Assembly: GCA_016191815.1 (NCBI GenBank)
Contig: JACPVI010000064.1
Coordinates: 1-64,000, forward strand
DNA length: 64,000 bases
DNA from: Myxococcales bacterium
GTDB lineage: Bacteria > Myxococcota > Myxococcia > Myxococcales > Myxococcaceae
Direction: 5' to 3'
Shown: one piece after another, positions 1-8,039 of the stretch
Layout of the letters: each line of letters opens with the position of its first letter
Position numbering within the stretch: position 1 is the first letter of the stretch
Program-made: the position numbers and the translations under genes
The notes under the pieces: model-generated
What the model was told of the DNA's origin: nothing
Databases searched by the model: none
Seen by the model: only the letters and a program-made list of their open reading frames with translations

Positions 1-568
1 AGGAGGCGGTGTCCACGTCGACCGCGAAGGTGGAGAGCTTGTCCTGGCCGGTGGCGACGAAGCCGTTGACGCCATAGTTCCGGTAGCCCTCGCTCGAATT
101 CGGGTCCTCGAAGATGTTCCCCACTGCTCCTCCGCCGACTCCCGCGCTGTCGAAGGAAGCTCCCATTCCACCGCCGCCCGCCCCGGTGCCGCGCGCGCCC
201 AGGCCGCCGTAGCCGTAGGCGTGGCCTACCGTTCCGCCGCTGAGGTTCCCGCTCGCTCCGGTCCCCAAGGACCCGGTGCCACCCGCGCCGATGTTGCCGC
301 CGAGTAGGCCGCCCACCTCTCCACCAGCCTTGGAGCCTCCCAACACGCGCTTCGCCACCACTTTCTTTGGTTCGGGAGCGTCTCGCTTGCCCTCTGGCGC
401 GCCGAGCACCACCGGCTGCTCCTGTCGAGTGAGTTTCGCAAACCGTTCGACCGGCGGGGGCGGGAGGGGTTGGACCCGCTCCTGTTGGGCGCCGCGGTAC
501 GAAAGGAACGCGATGCTCCCCACCGCCGCGCCGCACACTGCCGCCACCGGGATCCAGATCCGCCTCAT
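1..568 (-). CDS. vWA-domain (YfbK-like) surface protein, N-terminal part
   Basis: The reading frame runs open from an ATG at 568 off the left edge (189 codons visible). The start is preceded by a GGGAGG ribosome site. The protein begins with a signal-anchor-like stretch (MRRIWIPVAAVCGAAVGS), then a Pro-rich linker, then a long Gly-rich low-complexity region (about residues 75-145), and ends in the window with LSTFAVDVDTAS. That last motif is typical of the conserved segment just before the von Willebrand A domain in YfbK-type proteins. The vWA domain itself lies outside the window, so the assignment rests on this short motif plus the architecture. Likely exported and adhesive or structural; the partner is unknown. 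Confidence 0.7.
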   Translation of the reverse strand, partial: MRRIWIPVAAVCGAAVGSIAFLSYRGAQQERVQPLPPPPVERFAKLTRQEQPVVLGAPEGKRDAPEPKKVVAKRVLGGSKAGGEVGGLLGGNIGAGGTGSLGTGASGNLSGGTVGHAYGYGGLGARGTGAGGGGMGASFDSAGVGGGAVGNIFEDPNSSEGYRNYGVNGFVATGQDKLSTFAVDVDTAS

Positions 569-751
569 GAATTCCTCCCGCTCAGGTGTACGAGGGGCTT
601 CGACAACCCCGGTGCAGGCCAGTTCCGCGATGCCCGACGAGAGTCGGTCTCCGTCGTTGGTCCAGCCGAGCAGTCCCGCCGGCATCCCCGGACTGGCCTT
701 CGGGCTCTCCGCCGTGCTAGGTGCGCCTGCGCCCGACAGGCCGAGGTGCCC

Positions 752-1159
752 ATGAGCCGCCGTCACATCCGAGTGGTGGGAGCGATGCTGGAGAAGCAAG
801 GAGGCCGCTACCTCATCACCCAGCGGCCCCCCACCGCTTCGCTTCCCCTGTTGTGGGAGTTCCCCGGTGGCCGGGTCCAGGAGGGCGAGAGCGATCCGCA
901 GGCGCTCGCTCGCGAGTTGATGGAGGAGATGGGCATCGACGTGGAGGTGCTGGAAGAGGTGATGCACACCCAGCACGAGTACCCGCACTACGACATCGAC
1001 TTCCGCGTGTACCGTTGCCGCCTCCGCTCACCGGAGAGCGCCATCAAGCACCTGAGAGTGCACGACCACCGCTGGGTGACCCTGTCGGAGATGAGCCAGT
1101 ACAAGTTCCCCGACGCTGACGCGCGTACCCTCGAGAAGCTGCTCGACCTCGACCACTAG
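752..1159 (+). CDS. mutT: Nudix hydrolase, MutT-type (8-oxo-dGTP diphosphatase-like)
   Basis: A 135-residue Nudix protein. A complete Nudix box is visible at about residues 40-62: G-x5-E, then seven residues, then RELMEEMGI, giving the REUxEExGU core that binds metal and pyrophosphate. The N-terminal strand (GAMLEKQGGRYLITQR) and the LWEFPGG segment before the box match MutT sanitising enzymes that hydrolyse 8-oxo-dGTP. I chose the ATG at 752 because a GAGG lies just upstream and the Nudix fold starts immediately; the frame stays open further upstream but encodes nothing recognisable. MutT versus another small-substrate Nudix enzyme cannot be settled from sequence alone. Confidence 0.85.
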   Translation: MSRRHIRVVGAMLEKQGGRYLITQRPPTASLPLLWEFPGGRVQEGESDPQALARELMEEMGIDVEVLEEVMHTQHEYPHYDIDFRVYRCRLRSPESAIKHLRVHDHRWVTLSEMSQYKFPDADARTLEKLLDLDH

Positions 1160-1282
1160 CGCGGCTCCCCGCCTCTGGAGAGAGCATCCTGGCCGCTTGC
1201 TGGCCGGCGCGCGGCGCCTCGCTTGAATCCGGGCCCCCGGTGCACATGTTTGCGCCATTCGTCCAGGGGAGAGTGTGCGCGG

Positions 1283-3301
1283 ATGAACCCGGGCCCAGCG
1301 AGCGGCAACCCCCGAGGGAAGAGACCCGACAGGCCAGCGAACTCGAAGCTCCCGCGGCTGGGCTCGCCGCTGGCCTACGTGCTCCTCTTGGTGCTCGGGT
1401 TCCTCCTCTTCCGCAACGTCTTCGAGGACGCTGGCGTTCGGCGCGTGCCCTACAGCCAGTTCAAGGAGGCGGTCGCCCAGGGCCAGTTCGCGCGCGTCCA
1501 GATCGGCTCCGACTGGGTGAAGGGTTTTCTCCCGCCCGAGCGCGTGGCCGCCCCGGAGCCCGGCGAGCAGGCGCTGCGCACGCCGCCCTCGTCCCTTCCG
1601 TGGATGGCCCATCGGGTGGAGGGCGACGAGCAACTGGTGCGGCTGCTCGAGGAGAAGAAGATCCTCTACGAGGCGGTTCCCTCGTCAGGCCTGGGGGAGG
1701 CGCTGTGGATCTGGCTGGTCCCACTCGGCCTCGCCTTCCTCTTCTGGAGCTTCATGATGCGGCGGGTCAGCGGCGGGATCGGCCAAGGCCCCCAGAGCGT
1801 GATGAGCTTCGGCAAGACGCGCGCGAAGATCACCTCCGAGTCCGACACCGGCGTGGGGTTCAACGACGTGGCCGGGATCGACGAAGCGGTCGACGAGCTG
1901 CGGGAGATCGTCGAGTTCCTGAAGACGCCGGAGAAGTTCCGCCGGCTGGGCGGGCGCATCCCCAAGGGAGTGCTGCTGGTTGGGCCACCGGGAACGGGCA
2001 AGACGCTCCTGGCCCGGGCGGTGGCGGGGGAGGCGGGGGTGCCGTTCTTTTCTCTCTCGGGCTCGGAATTCGTGGAGATGTTCGTCGGGGTAGGCGCGGC
2101 GAGGGTGCGAGACCTGTTCGCGCAGGCAGCGGCCAAGGCGCCCTGCATCATCTTCATCGACGAGCTGGACGCGATCGGCAAGAGCCGCAACTCCGGCTTC
2201 CCCGGAGGGCACGACGAGCGCGAGCAGACGCTCAACCAGCTCCTCGCCGAGATGGACGGCTTCGACGCCAAGGCCGGCCTCATCATCCTCGCCGCCACCA
2301 ATCGGCCGGAGATCCTGGACAGCGCGCTGATGCGCCCGGGCCGCTTCGACCGCCAGGTGCTGGTGGACCGGCCCGACAAGAGGGGAAGGGAGATGATCCT
2401 CGAGATCCACGCCCGCGAGGTGAAGCTCGGGCCGGACGTGGACCTCAAGTCGATTGCCGCGCGGACTCCTGGCTTCGCCGGGGCCGACCTGGCCAACGTG
2501 GTGAACGAGGCGGCGCTCCTGGCCGCGCGGAAGAACCGGGTGTCGGTCACCCGGGCCGACTTCGAGGAGTCGATCGACCGGGTGGTGGCCGGCCTGGAGA
2601 AGAAGAACCGCCGGATGAACGAGCGGGAGAAGGAGATCGTCGCCCACCACGAAGCGGGCCACGCGGTGGTGAGCTGGATGCTCCCGCACAGCGAGCGGGT
2701 CCACAAGGTGTCGATCATCCCCCGGGGGCTCGCCGCGCTCGGGTACACCATGTCGCTCCCGCTCGAGGACCGGTACCTCATGTCCCTGGAAGAGCTGAGG
2801 GACAAGCTGGCCGGGCTGATGGGCGGCAGGGCGGCGGAGGAGATCTTCATCGGCGCGGTCGCCACCGGAGCGGCGAACGACTTCAAGCAGGCCACCGAGA
2901 TCGCCAAGCTGATGGTGCGCGAGTACGGGATCAGCTCTTTGGGCCCTTTGTGCCTGGCCGAGGAGCGGAGCGTCTTCTTGCGCTCCTCGGGTGGGCCGGA
3001 GGTCCGCAACTATTCCGAGCGCACCGCGGAGATGATCGACGAGGAGGTCCGCCGCATCGTCGACGAGGCCCTGGACCGCGCGCGCAGGCTCCTTTTGGAG
3101 CACCGGGAGAAGGCGGAGGTCCTCGCCGCCCACCTGCTCGCGAACGAGCTGATCGAGGAGGAGGAGATCCGCGCCCTCGTCGGCCCAAAGGCCTCGGCGC
3201 CGGTGCCCCTGCTCTCCCACCAGCACGGGGAGCACGCGGCCACAGAGGCGGAGCCCGTGCCGCCCACCGCCCTGCCCGGGCACTGGGGAGGGCATGCCTG
3301 A
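1283..3301 (+). CDS. ftsH: ATP-dependent zinc metalloprotease FtsH
   Basis: A 672-residue membrane AAA+ protease that degrades misassembled membrane proteins and short-lived regulators. Visible parts: TM helix at about 30-43, a periplasmic domain of roughly 95 residues, a second TM at about 140-157, Walker A GPPGTGKT at 234-241, Walker [13 protein letters not shown] around 289, the second region of homology ([20 protein letters not shown]), and the zinc site HEAGH at 456-460 with the third ligand D533 in [11 protein letters not shown] longer frame opens at 1223, but the ATG at 1283 follows a GGGGAG and gives the usual short basic N-terminus. The stop overlaps the start of the next gene by 8 nt, so the two are probably translationally coupled. 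Confidence 0.96.
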   Translation: MNPGPASGNPRGKRPDRPANSKLPRLGSPLAYVLLLVLGFLLFRNVFEDAGVRRVPYSQFKEAVAQGQFARVQIGSDWVKGFLPPERVAAPEPGEQALRTPPSSLPWMAHRVEGDEQLVRLLEEKKILYEAVPSSGLGEALWIWLVPLGLAFLFWSFMMRRVSGGIGQGPQSVMSFGKTRAKITSESDTGVGFNDVAGIDEAVDELREIVEFLKTPEKFRRLGGRIPKGVLLVGPPGTGKTLLARAVAGEAGVPFFSLSGSEFVEMFVGVGAARVRDLFAQAAAKAPCIIFIDELDAIGKSRNSGFPGGHDEREQTLNQLLAEMDGFDAKAGLIILAATNRPEILDSALMRPGRFDRQVLVDRPDKRGREMILEIHAREVKLGPDVDLKSIAARTPGFAGADLANVVNEAALLAARKNRVSVTRADFEESIDRVVAGLEKKNRRMNEREKEIVAHHEAGHAVVSWMLPHSERVHKVSIIPRGLAALGYTMSLPLEDRYLMSLEELRDKLAGLMGGRAAEEIFIGAVATGAANDFKQATEIAKLMVREYGISSLGPLCLAEERSVFLRSSGGPEVRNYSERTAEMIDEEVRRIVDEALDRARRLLLEHREKAEVLAAHLLANELIEEEEIRALVGPKASAPVPLLSHQHGEHAATEAEPVPPTALPGHWGGHA

Positions 3302-3596
3302 GGGTTCCCCTGCGCGGAAGGAAACCGGCGATTACCTTCCCGTGGACGGTGCGATCGTGAACGACCAGATTGGCAATGCGTACGGGGCGAGAAAGGCGCT
3401 CTTCGCGAAGGGGATCCGGGAGGGCCGCCTCTCGGTCCAGGAGATCGAGCGCGCGCTTCCTCCGGGCAGCCTGACCGCCGCGGAGCGGTGGCTTTTGTAC
3501 TTCTCGCTCAGAGCCGCGGAGGTGGACATCGTCGACGAGGCCACCGGGGCGGTGGATCACGGTTTCCACCCCTCCCACCCATCGGCCTCTGAGTGA
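3294..3596 (+). CDS. small protein resembling an isolated sigma-70 region 1.1 domain
   Basis: A 100-residue soluble protein whose ATG overlaps the ftsH stop by 8 nt. Residues from about 32 to 83 ([27 protein letters not shown], then VDIVDEA) line up without large gaps with region 1.1 of housekeeping sigma factors (in E. coli RpoD: RGKEQGYLTYAEVNDHLPED ... IQVMEEA). Region 1.1 is an acidic autoinhibitory domain that occupies the RNA polymerase DNA channel. Here there is no sigma region 1.2-4 after it, so it is an orphan domain. The match is by eye; function is unknown. It could bind polymerase or be a fold reused elsewhere. Confidence 0.65.
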   Translation: MPEGSPARKETGDYLPVDGAIVNDQIGNAYGARKALFAKGIREGRLSVQEIERALPPGSLTAAERWLLYFSLRAAEVDIVDEATGAVDHGFHPSHPSASE

Positions 3597-3670
3597 AAGG
3601 TCCCGTCCGCAGGCCGGTTTGACAGGGTGGGCTCCCTGGTTAGCTTTGCGCGGCCTCGAGGGGAGACGCG

Positions 3671-4360
3671 ATGGGTGCAAGCGGAAGAGGGCCCGGGGAG
3701 AGCGAAGTGAAGGTCTACGACCGGCGCCGGTTCGACCGGGACGGAAACCCGAGGGTGGAGCGGGAGCCCGAGCCTCCCAGCCCCGCGCCCGAGCAAGCCG
3801 GGGTAGCGGCGCACGCCGCAGGAGCTCCGCCCGCCCGCGGACTGGCGGAGGAGCAGGTCCACGCCGAGGTCTTCTCCGAGCTGTCGGCGGTGCGCGCCGA
3901 GCTGGAAGCCTCGCGCAAGCGGGTGGACGAGCTGGCCCGCGCGTACCAAGCGCTGGACCGGGACCGGGAGGACTTCAAGGCGCGGCTCTCGAGGGAGCGC
4001 GAGCGGATGCTGGACATCGAGCGGGGCAACGTGGCGCTGGCGCTGCTCGAGGCGGTCGACGAGCTGGACCTCTGCCTCACCGCGAGCGGAGACCAGCACT
4101 CGCCCCTCGCCAAGGGCGTGCGGCTGATCCGCGACAACATCCTCCGCCGGCTGGAGTCGGTCGGCATCGAGCGGCTGGAGGTGGTCGGCCAGCCGTTCGA
4201 TCCCAACCTCGCCGAAGCGGCGGACATGGAGCTGACCGCGAATCCCGAGGACGACCAGAAGGTGATCGCCGAGGTGCGCGCGGGCTACCGGCTCAAGGAC
4301 CGCGTCATCCGGCACGCGACGGTGAAGGTGGCGCAGTACGTGAAGCCGGCCGAAGCCTGA
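3671..4360 (+). CDS. grpE: GrpE nucleotide exchange factor
   Basis: 229 residues. GrpE releases ADP from DnaK in the Hsp70 cycle. The central part (about 60-115) is a charged long helix (VFSELSAVRAELEASRKR onward), as expected for the GrpE dimerisation coiled coil. The C-terminal half carries the family's beta-domain signatures FDPNLAEA and VIAEVRAGYRLKDRVIRHA followed by VKVA, the most conserved GrpE segment. The first 55 residues are Pro/Ala-rich and not conserved in the family. No dnaK or dnaJ lies next to it here, so it is separated from the classic chaperone operon. A strong hairpin follows 4 nt after the stop. Confidence 0.93.
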   Translation: MGASGRGPGESEVKVYDRRRFDRDGNPRVEREPEPPSPAPEQAGVAAHAAGAPPARGLAEEQVHAEVFSELSAVRAELEASRKRVDELARAYQALDRDREDFKARLSRERERMLDIERGNVALALLEAVDELDLCLTASGDQHSPLAKGVRLIRDNILRRLESVGIERLEVVGQPFDPNLAEAADMELTANPEDDQKVIAEVRAGYRLKDRVIRHATVKVAQYVKPAEA

Positions 4361-4364
4361 AGAC

Positions 4365-4389
4365 CCCTCTCCCCGCGAGCGGGAGAGGG
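4365..4389. repeat. REP-like inverted repeat / possible terminator after grpE
   Basis: CCCTCTCCC (4365-4373) pairs perfectly with GGGAGAGGG (4381-4389) across a 7-nt loop. There is no T-run, so it is not a classic intrinsic terminator. The same CCTCTCCC/GAGAGGG theme followed by GTGAGG occurs again near 32585-32612, which suggests a dispersed intergenic element. It may still stop or stabilise the grpE transcript. Confidence 0.6.
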
Positions 4390-4458
4390 CACGGTGAGGG
4401 GCCAAAGCTTCGCCCGCGCGGTGGAAATAGGTAGCCTCCGGCCGTGTTCGACCCCTCG

Positions 4459-5874
4459 ATGCGGCCCGCCTGCCTGCTATCCGTGCTGGCGCTATCGCTC
4501 CCGCCGTCGGGCGCCGCCCAGGGAGCCCAGGTGGAGGAGTGGGTCCGGGCCCGCGCCCGCGAGCAGGAAGCCCCGCTCAGGGCGGAGGCCCGCGAGCAGC
4601 CGAAGTCGGAGCAGCTGTGGCGCGAGCGGCCGGCCAACGATCCCGGACCGCCGGATTTCGTGCCCCCAACGACCCTGGCGCCGCTCATCCGCGCGGTCCG
4701 CCCGGGGGTGGTGAACATCGGCACCTCCAACGCGCGCGGCTCCTCCGGCGGGCCGTCCCGATCGGCCGGCTCGGGTTTCATCATCAGCCCCGACGGGCAC
4801 GTGGTGACCAACAACCACGTGGTGGACAGGGCGCGGCAGATCCGGGTGAAGCTCGCCGACGGGAGGGAATTCCTCGCCGAGGTGGTGGGGCGAGATCCGT
4901 CGACCGACTTGGCCCTGCTCAAGCTCCAGGGCGAGGTGGGCCAATTGCCCTGCACCTACCTGGGCGATTCCGACAACCTCGAGGTGGGCGACTGGGTGGT
5001 GGCGATCGGCAATCCCTTCGGCCTCGACCACTCGGTGTCCCACGGGATGATCTCCGCGAAGGAGCGGGTGATCGGCGTCGGGATCTTCGATGACTTCATC
5101 CAGACCGACGCACTCATCAACCCGGGCAACTCCGGCGGCCCGCTGTTCAACATGCGCGGCGAGGTGGTGGGGGTGAACACCGCGATCATCAGCCAGGGGC
5201 AAGGCATCGGTTTCGCGGTGCCGATCAACATGGTGAAGGAGCTGCTCCCGAACCTCCTGGTCAACGGGCGGCTGGCGCGCGGGTGGCTCGGGGTCAACAT
5301 CCAGCAGCAGGGCGGGGCGGGGGCGCAGAAGGGCGCGGTGGTGATGGACGTCTTCAAAGGGAGCCCCGCCGCCTCCGCGGGGATCCGGCCCGGAGACCGG
5401 GTGACCGCGGTGAACGGGCGCGCCATCGAGTCCTACCTCCAGCTCCTCCGGCGCATTGCGATCCTGGCGCCCGGCACCGAGGTGAAGCTCACCGTGCACC
5501 GTGAGAGCAAGGGCCGGGAGGTAGCGGTGAAGCTCACCGAGAGGCCTTCTCCCCAGTCGCTCCAGGCGCTGGCCGCCGCGGGGAGGCTGGACGAGCTGGG
5601 GGTGGTGGTGAGGGACCTGACCCCGGAGATCGCCCAGAACCTGGGCAGCGGCCCCACCAGCGGAGTCCTGGTGGCGGGGGTGCTCCCGCAAGGCCCGGCG
5701 GAGCAGGCGGGGCTGCAGGCGGGAGACCTCATCACCGAGGTCAACAAGCGGCGAGTGCAGGACGTGAAGGGGCTGCGCGCCGCGCTCGAGGCCAGCGGCC
5801 AGAGCCAGACGGCGCTCGTCCGCTTCCAGCGCGGCGACGCGGTGAGATACGTCGTCATCCGGCTCGCCGGCTGA
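4459..5874 (+). CDS. periplasmic HtrA/DegP-type serine protease with two PDZ domains
   Basis: 471 residues from the ATG at 4459. Starting there gives a clean signal peptide (MRPACLLSVLALSLPPSGAAQ); a GTG at 4444 would add five residues. The chymotrypsin-like domain has the full triad: H120 in TNNHVVD, D150 in PSTDLALLKL and S225 in NPGNSGGPLF. Two PDZ domains follow (about 280-365 and 380-470), with GVVVMDVFKGSPAASAGI-like and GVLPQGPAEQAGLQAGD carboxylate-binding loops. This is the DegP/DegQ/Do layout: an envelope quality-control protease, probably secreted to the periplasm. DegP and DegQ cannot be told apart here. A hairpin overlaps its stop codon. Confidence 0.92.
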   Translation: MRPACLLSVLALSLPPSGAAQGAQVEEWVRARAREQEAPLRAEAREQPKSEQLWRERPANDPGPPDFVPPTTLAPLIRAVRPGVVNIGTSNARGSSGGPSRSAGSGFIISPDGHVVTNNHVVDRARQIRVKLADGREFLAEVVGRDPSTDLALLKLQGEVGQLPCTYLGDSDNLEVGDWVVAIGNPFGLDHSVSHGMISAKERVIGVGIFDDFIQTDALINPGNSGGPLFNMRGEVVGVNTAIISQGQGIGFAVPINMVKELLPNLLVNGRLARGWLGVNIQQQGGAGAQKGAVVMDVFKGSPAASAGIRPGDRVTAVNGRAIESYLQLLRRIAILAPGTEVKLTVHRESKGREVAVKLTERPSPQSLQALAAAGRLDELGVVVRDLTPEIAQNLGSGPTSGVLVAGVLPQGPAEQAGLQAGDLITEVNKRRVQDVKGLRAALEASGQSQTALVRFQRGDAVRYVVIRLAG

Positions 5875-5890
5875 ACGCCACGCGGCGTTC
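5873..5890 (+). terminator. hairpin overlapping the htrA stop codon
   Basis: GAACGCC (5873-5879) and GGCGTTC (5884-5890) form a perfect 7-bp stem with an ACGC loop. It starts inside the TGA stop. No U-tract follows, so termination would be weak or Rho-assisted; it could also stabilise the 3' end. Confidence 0.45.
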
Positions 5891-6001
5891 CTCCCCGTCA
5901 CGCGGCGTTGCATTCGTCCTGGCGCAACTCGCTCCGACGCCGAGGAGGAGAGGTGGGCACCGTCTCTGCAACAGGGAGGGCCAACTCCAAAGGAGGAGCC
6001 C

Positions 6002-6226
6002 ATGAAGAAGCTCATCGGAGCAGTCCTGGCAGTGTCGCTCATGTCCGCCCCCGCCCTGGCAGGAGGCCGACTCACCGATTCCAAGGCGACCGCGCGCGTG
6101 AAGGTCCGCGCCCCCACCACCGAGCAGGTGGAGAAGAAGGAGGAGTCGCGCGGCACCGCGGGCCTGGGAGGCCTGGGCACCCGGGGAACCTCGGTCAAGC
6201 CCGCGCCGTCGAAGAAGGCCAGGTAG
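6002..6226 (+). CDS. small exported protein of unknown function
   Basis: 74 residues. A strong AAAGGAGG sits before the ATG. The first 21 residues are a textbook signal peptide (MKKLIGAVLAVSLMSAPALA), leaving a short mature chain of about 53 residues rich in Lys, Thr, Gly and Pro. No family is recognisable. It ends 1 nt before the start of the downstream sigma-54 activator gene, so the two are probably co-transcribed. The strong ribosome site and clean signal make it very likely to be real despite its size. Confidence 0.7.
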   Translation: MKKLIGAVLAVSLMSAPALAGGRLTDSKATARVKVRAPTTEQVEKKEESRGTAGLGGLGTRGTSVKPAPSKKAR

Positions 6227-6227
6227 G

Positions 6228-8030
6228 ATGGCCGACGTGTCGAGAGTCGTCGCGATGTTCGGGCCGAGGCGGGGCATCGTCCGGGAGCTGGACGGGCGGC
6301 TCGTCATCGGCCGGGCGGGGGAAGCGGGCCTCCAGCTCATCGACGACAAGGTCTCTCGCGAGCACTGCGCTCTCGATCCGGATGGGGATGGACACGCGGT
6401 AGAGGACCTCGGCTCTCGCAACGGCACCTTCGTCAACGGCAGGCGGATTGAGGGGCCGGTCCCGCTCCGGCCCGGAGACCAGATCGCCGTGGGCGAGAGC
6501 GTGCTCGTCTACCAGCCCTCCTTCGAGGCGATGCGGGCCAGCGACGGGGATTCCACCCTCATCCTCACCGGAGGAGGCACCAGCAACCCCCGCGGCGCAG
6601 GGCCTTTGGGGACGGCCGCGCTGGAGCAGGCAGGGGCTTTGGCGCTCTCGGCGGCCATGGCCTCCGATCCCGATCGGGCGGCGGAGCTGTTCGCCGAGGC
6701 GGCGGCGAAGGCGCTCCAGCCGTCGGGGGTGGTGATCCTGCGGCGATCGAAGGGCGGCGCGCTCAAGCCGGTGCGGGGCTTTCCCGCCGGAGCGCACGTC
6801 TTCGTGAGCCGGGCCCTCGTGGAGATGGCGGTCCGCGAGGGCAGGCCGCTGTCGGCGCCAGAGCCGCAAGCGCGCACCGAGGCCGACGCCCAGACCACTC
6901 GGGTGCGCCATGACGAGGCGTACGTGCTGTGCGCGCCCATCCTTGCGCAGGGCGTGGCGGCGGGGGCCCTGTGCGCGGTCCGCTCCCGGCAGTTCGACGA
7001 GCAGGAGATCGCCCTCGCCGGAGCGCTGGCGCTGGCGGCGGGGCCCGCCTTGAGCGCGGAGCGGGCGGAGGCGCGGCCGACACTGGAGCTGCCGGTGGCG
7101 AAGAGCGCCGCGATGCGCGAGGCGATGCGCGTCGCCGAGGCGGCGGCGAAGGTCTCGTCCACCGTGCTGATCACCGGGGAGACCGGGACCGGCAAGGAGG
7201 AGCTGGCGAGGGCCATCCACGCGATGGGCGCCAGGGCGGCCGGCCCGTTCGTGGCGGTGAACTGCGGCGCGATTCCCACCGAGTTGGCGGAGTCCGAGCT
7301 GTTCGGCCACGAGAAGGGCGCCTTTACCGGCGCGGTGTCCTCGCGGCCCGGCGTCTTCGAGCAGGCCGACGGCGGCACCTTGCTCCTGGACGAGGTGGGG
7401 GACCTGCCGGCCACGTTGCAAGTGAAGCTCTTGAGGGCGCTGCAGGATCGCACCGTGCAGAGGGTCGGGGGCCGCTCTCCGATTGCGGTGGACGTCAGGG
7501 TGATCGCCGCCACCCACCGCCAGCTCGAGGCGGCGGTGAAGTCCGGTGCGTTCCGGGAGGACCTCTACTGGCGGCTCAACGTGCTCCGGGTCCACCTGCC
7601 CCCGCTCCGGGAGCGCAGGGAGGACATCCTGCCGCTCGCCGAGCGTTTCTTCGGCCGCATCGCCGCCTCGCTGGGGAGGCGGGCCGAGGGCTTCACCGCG
7701 GAGGCGAGGGGGGCGCTCGAGGCGTGCCCCTGGCCCGGCAATGCCCGTCAGCTCGCCAACGCGCTCGAGCGGGCGCTGGTGCTCAAGAGCGGGGGCGCGA
7801 TCGGGCTGTCCGACCTTCCCTCGGAGGTGCTCGCGCCGGAACGAGGGGAAGTTCAAGCCGCCGCCGGAAGGACCTTGGGGGAGCTGGTCCGGGCGCTGGA
7901 GCGCGAGCAGGTGGCGCTGGCGCTGCGCCGGGCGCGTGGGGTGAAGACGGCGGCGGCGGAGGCCCTGGGGATCTCGCGACCGACGCTGGACCGGAAGATC
8001 GAGGAGTACGGGATCGACATCTACGAATGA
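6228..8030 (+). CDS. FHA-GAF sigma-54-dependent transcriptional activator
   Basis: 600 residues. The N-terminus is an FHA phosphothreonine-binding domain (about 15-95; VIGRAGE, KVSREHC and GSRNGTFVNG). A GAF-like sensor region lies at about 120-270. The AAA+ domain has Walker A GETGTGKE at 317-324, the sigma-54 contact loop GAFTGA at 364-369, and the arginine-containing FREDLYWRLNV segment. The C-terminus (about 555-600) is a Fis-type helix-turn-helix (KTAAAEALGISRPTLDRKI). It activates sigma-54 promoters. FHA at the sensor end in place of a receiver is a myxobacterial habit that lets a Ser/Thr kinase control the activator. A Ser/Thr kinase gene starts 9 nt downstream and is the obvious candidate partner. 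Confidence 0.93.
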   Translation: MADVSRVVAMFGPRRGIVRELDGRLVIGRAGEAGLQLIDDKVSREHCALDPDGDGHAVEDLGSRNGTFVNGRRIEGPVPLRPGDQIAVGESVLVYQPSFEAMRASDGDSTLILTGGGTSNPRGAGPLGTAALEQAGALALSAAMASDPDRAAELFAEAAAKALQPSGVVILRRSKGGALKPVRGFPAGAHVFVSRALVEMAVREGRPLSAPEPQARTEADAQTTRVRHDEAYVLCAPILAQGVAAGALCAVRSRQFDEQEIALAGALALAAGPALSAERAEARPTLELPVAKSAAMREAMRVAEAAAKVSSTVLITGETGTGKEELARAIHAMGARAAGPFVAVNCGAIPTELAESELFGHEKGAFTGAVSSRPGVFEQADGGTLLLDEVGDLPATLQVKLLRALQDRTVQRVGGRSPIAVDVRVIAATHRQLEAAVKSGAFREDLYWRLNVLRVHLPPLRERREDILPLAERFFGRIAASLGRRAEGFTAEARGALEACPWPGNARQLANALERALVLKSGGAIGLSDLPSEVLAPERGEVQAAAGRTLGELVRALEREQVALALRRARGVKTAAAEALGISRPTLDRKIEEYGIDIYE

Positions 8031-8039
8031 CGTGAGGGA

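Noticed and set aside
1685-3295. 536-codon frame on the minus strand opposite ftsH
   Set aside because: No domain; it lies wholly within a well-conserved gene and is a high-GC shadow frame.
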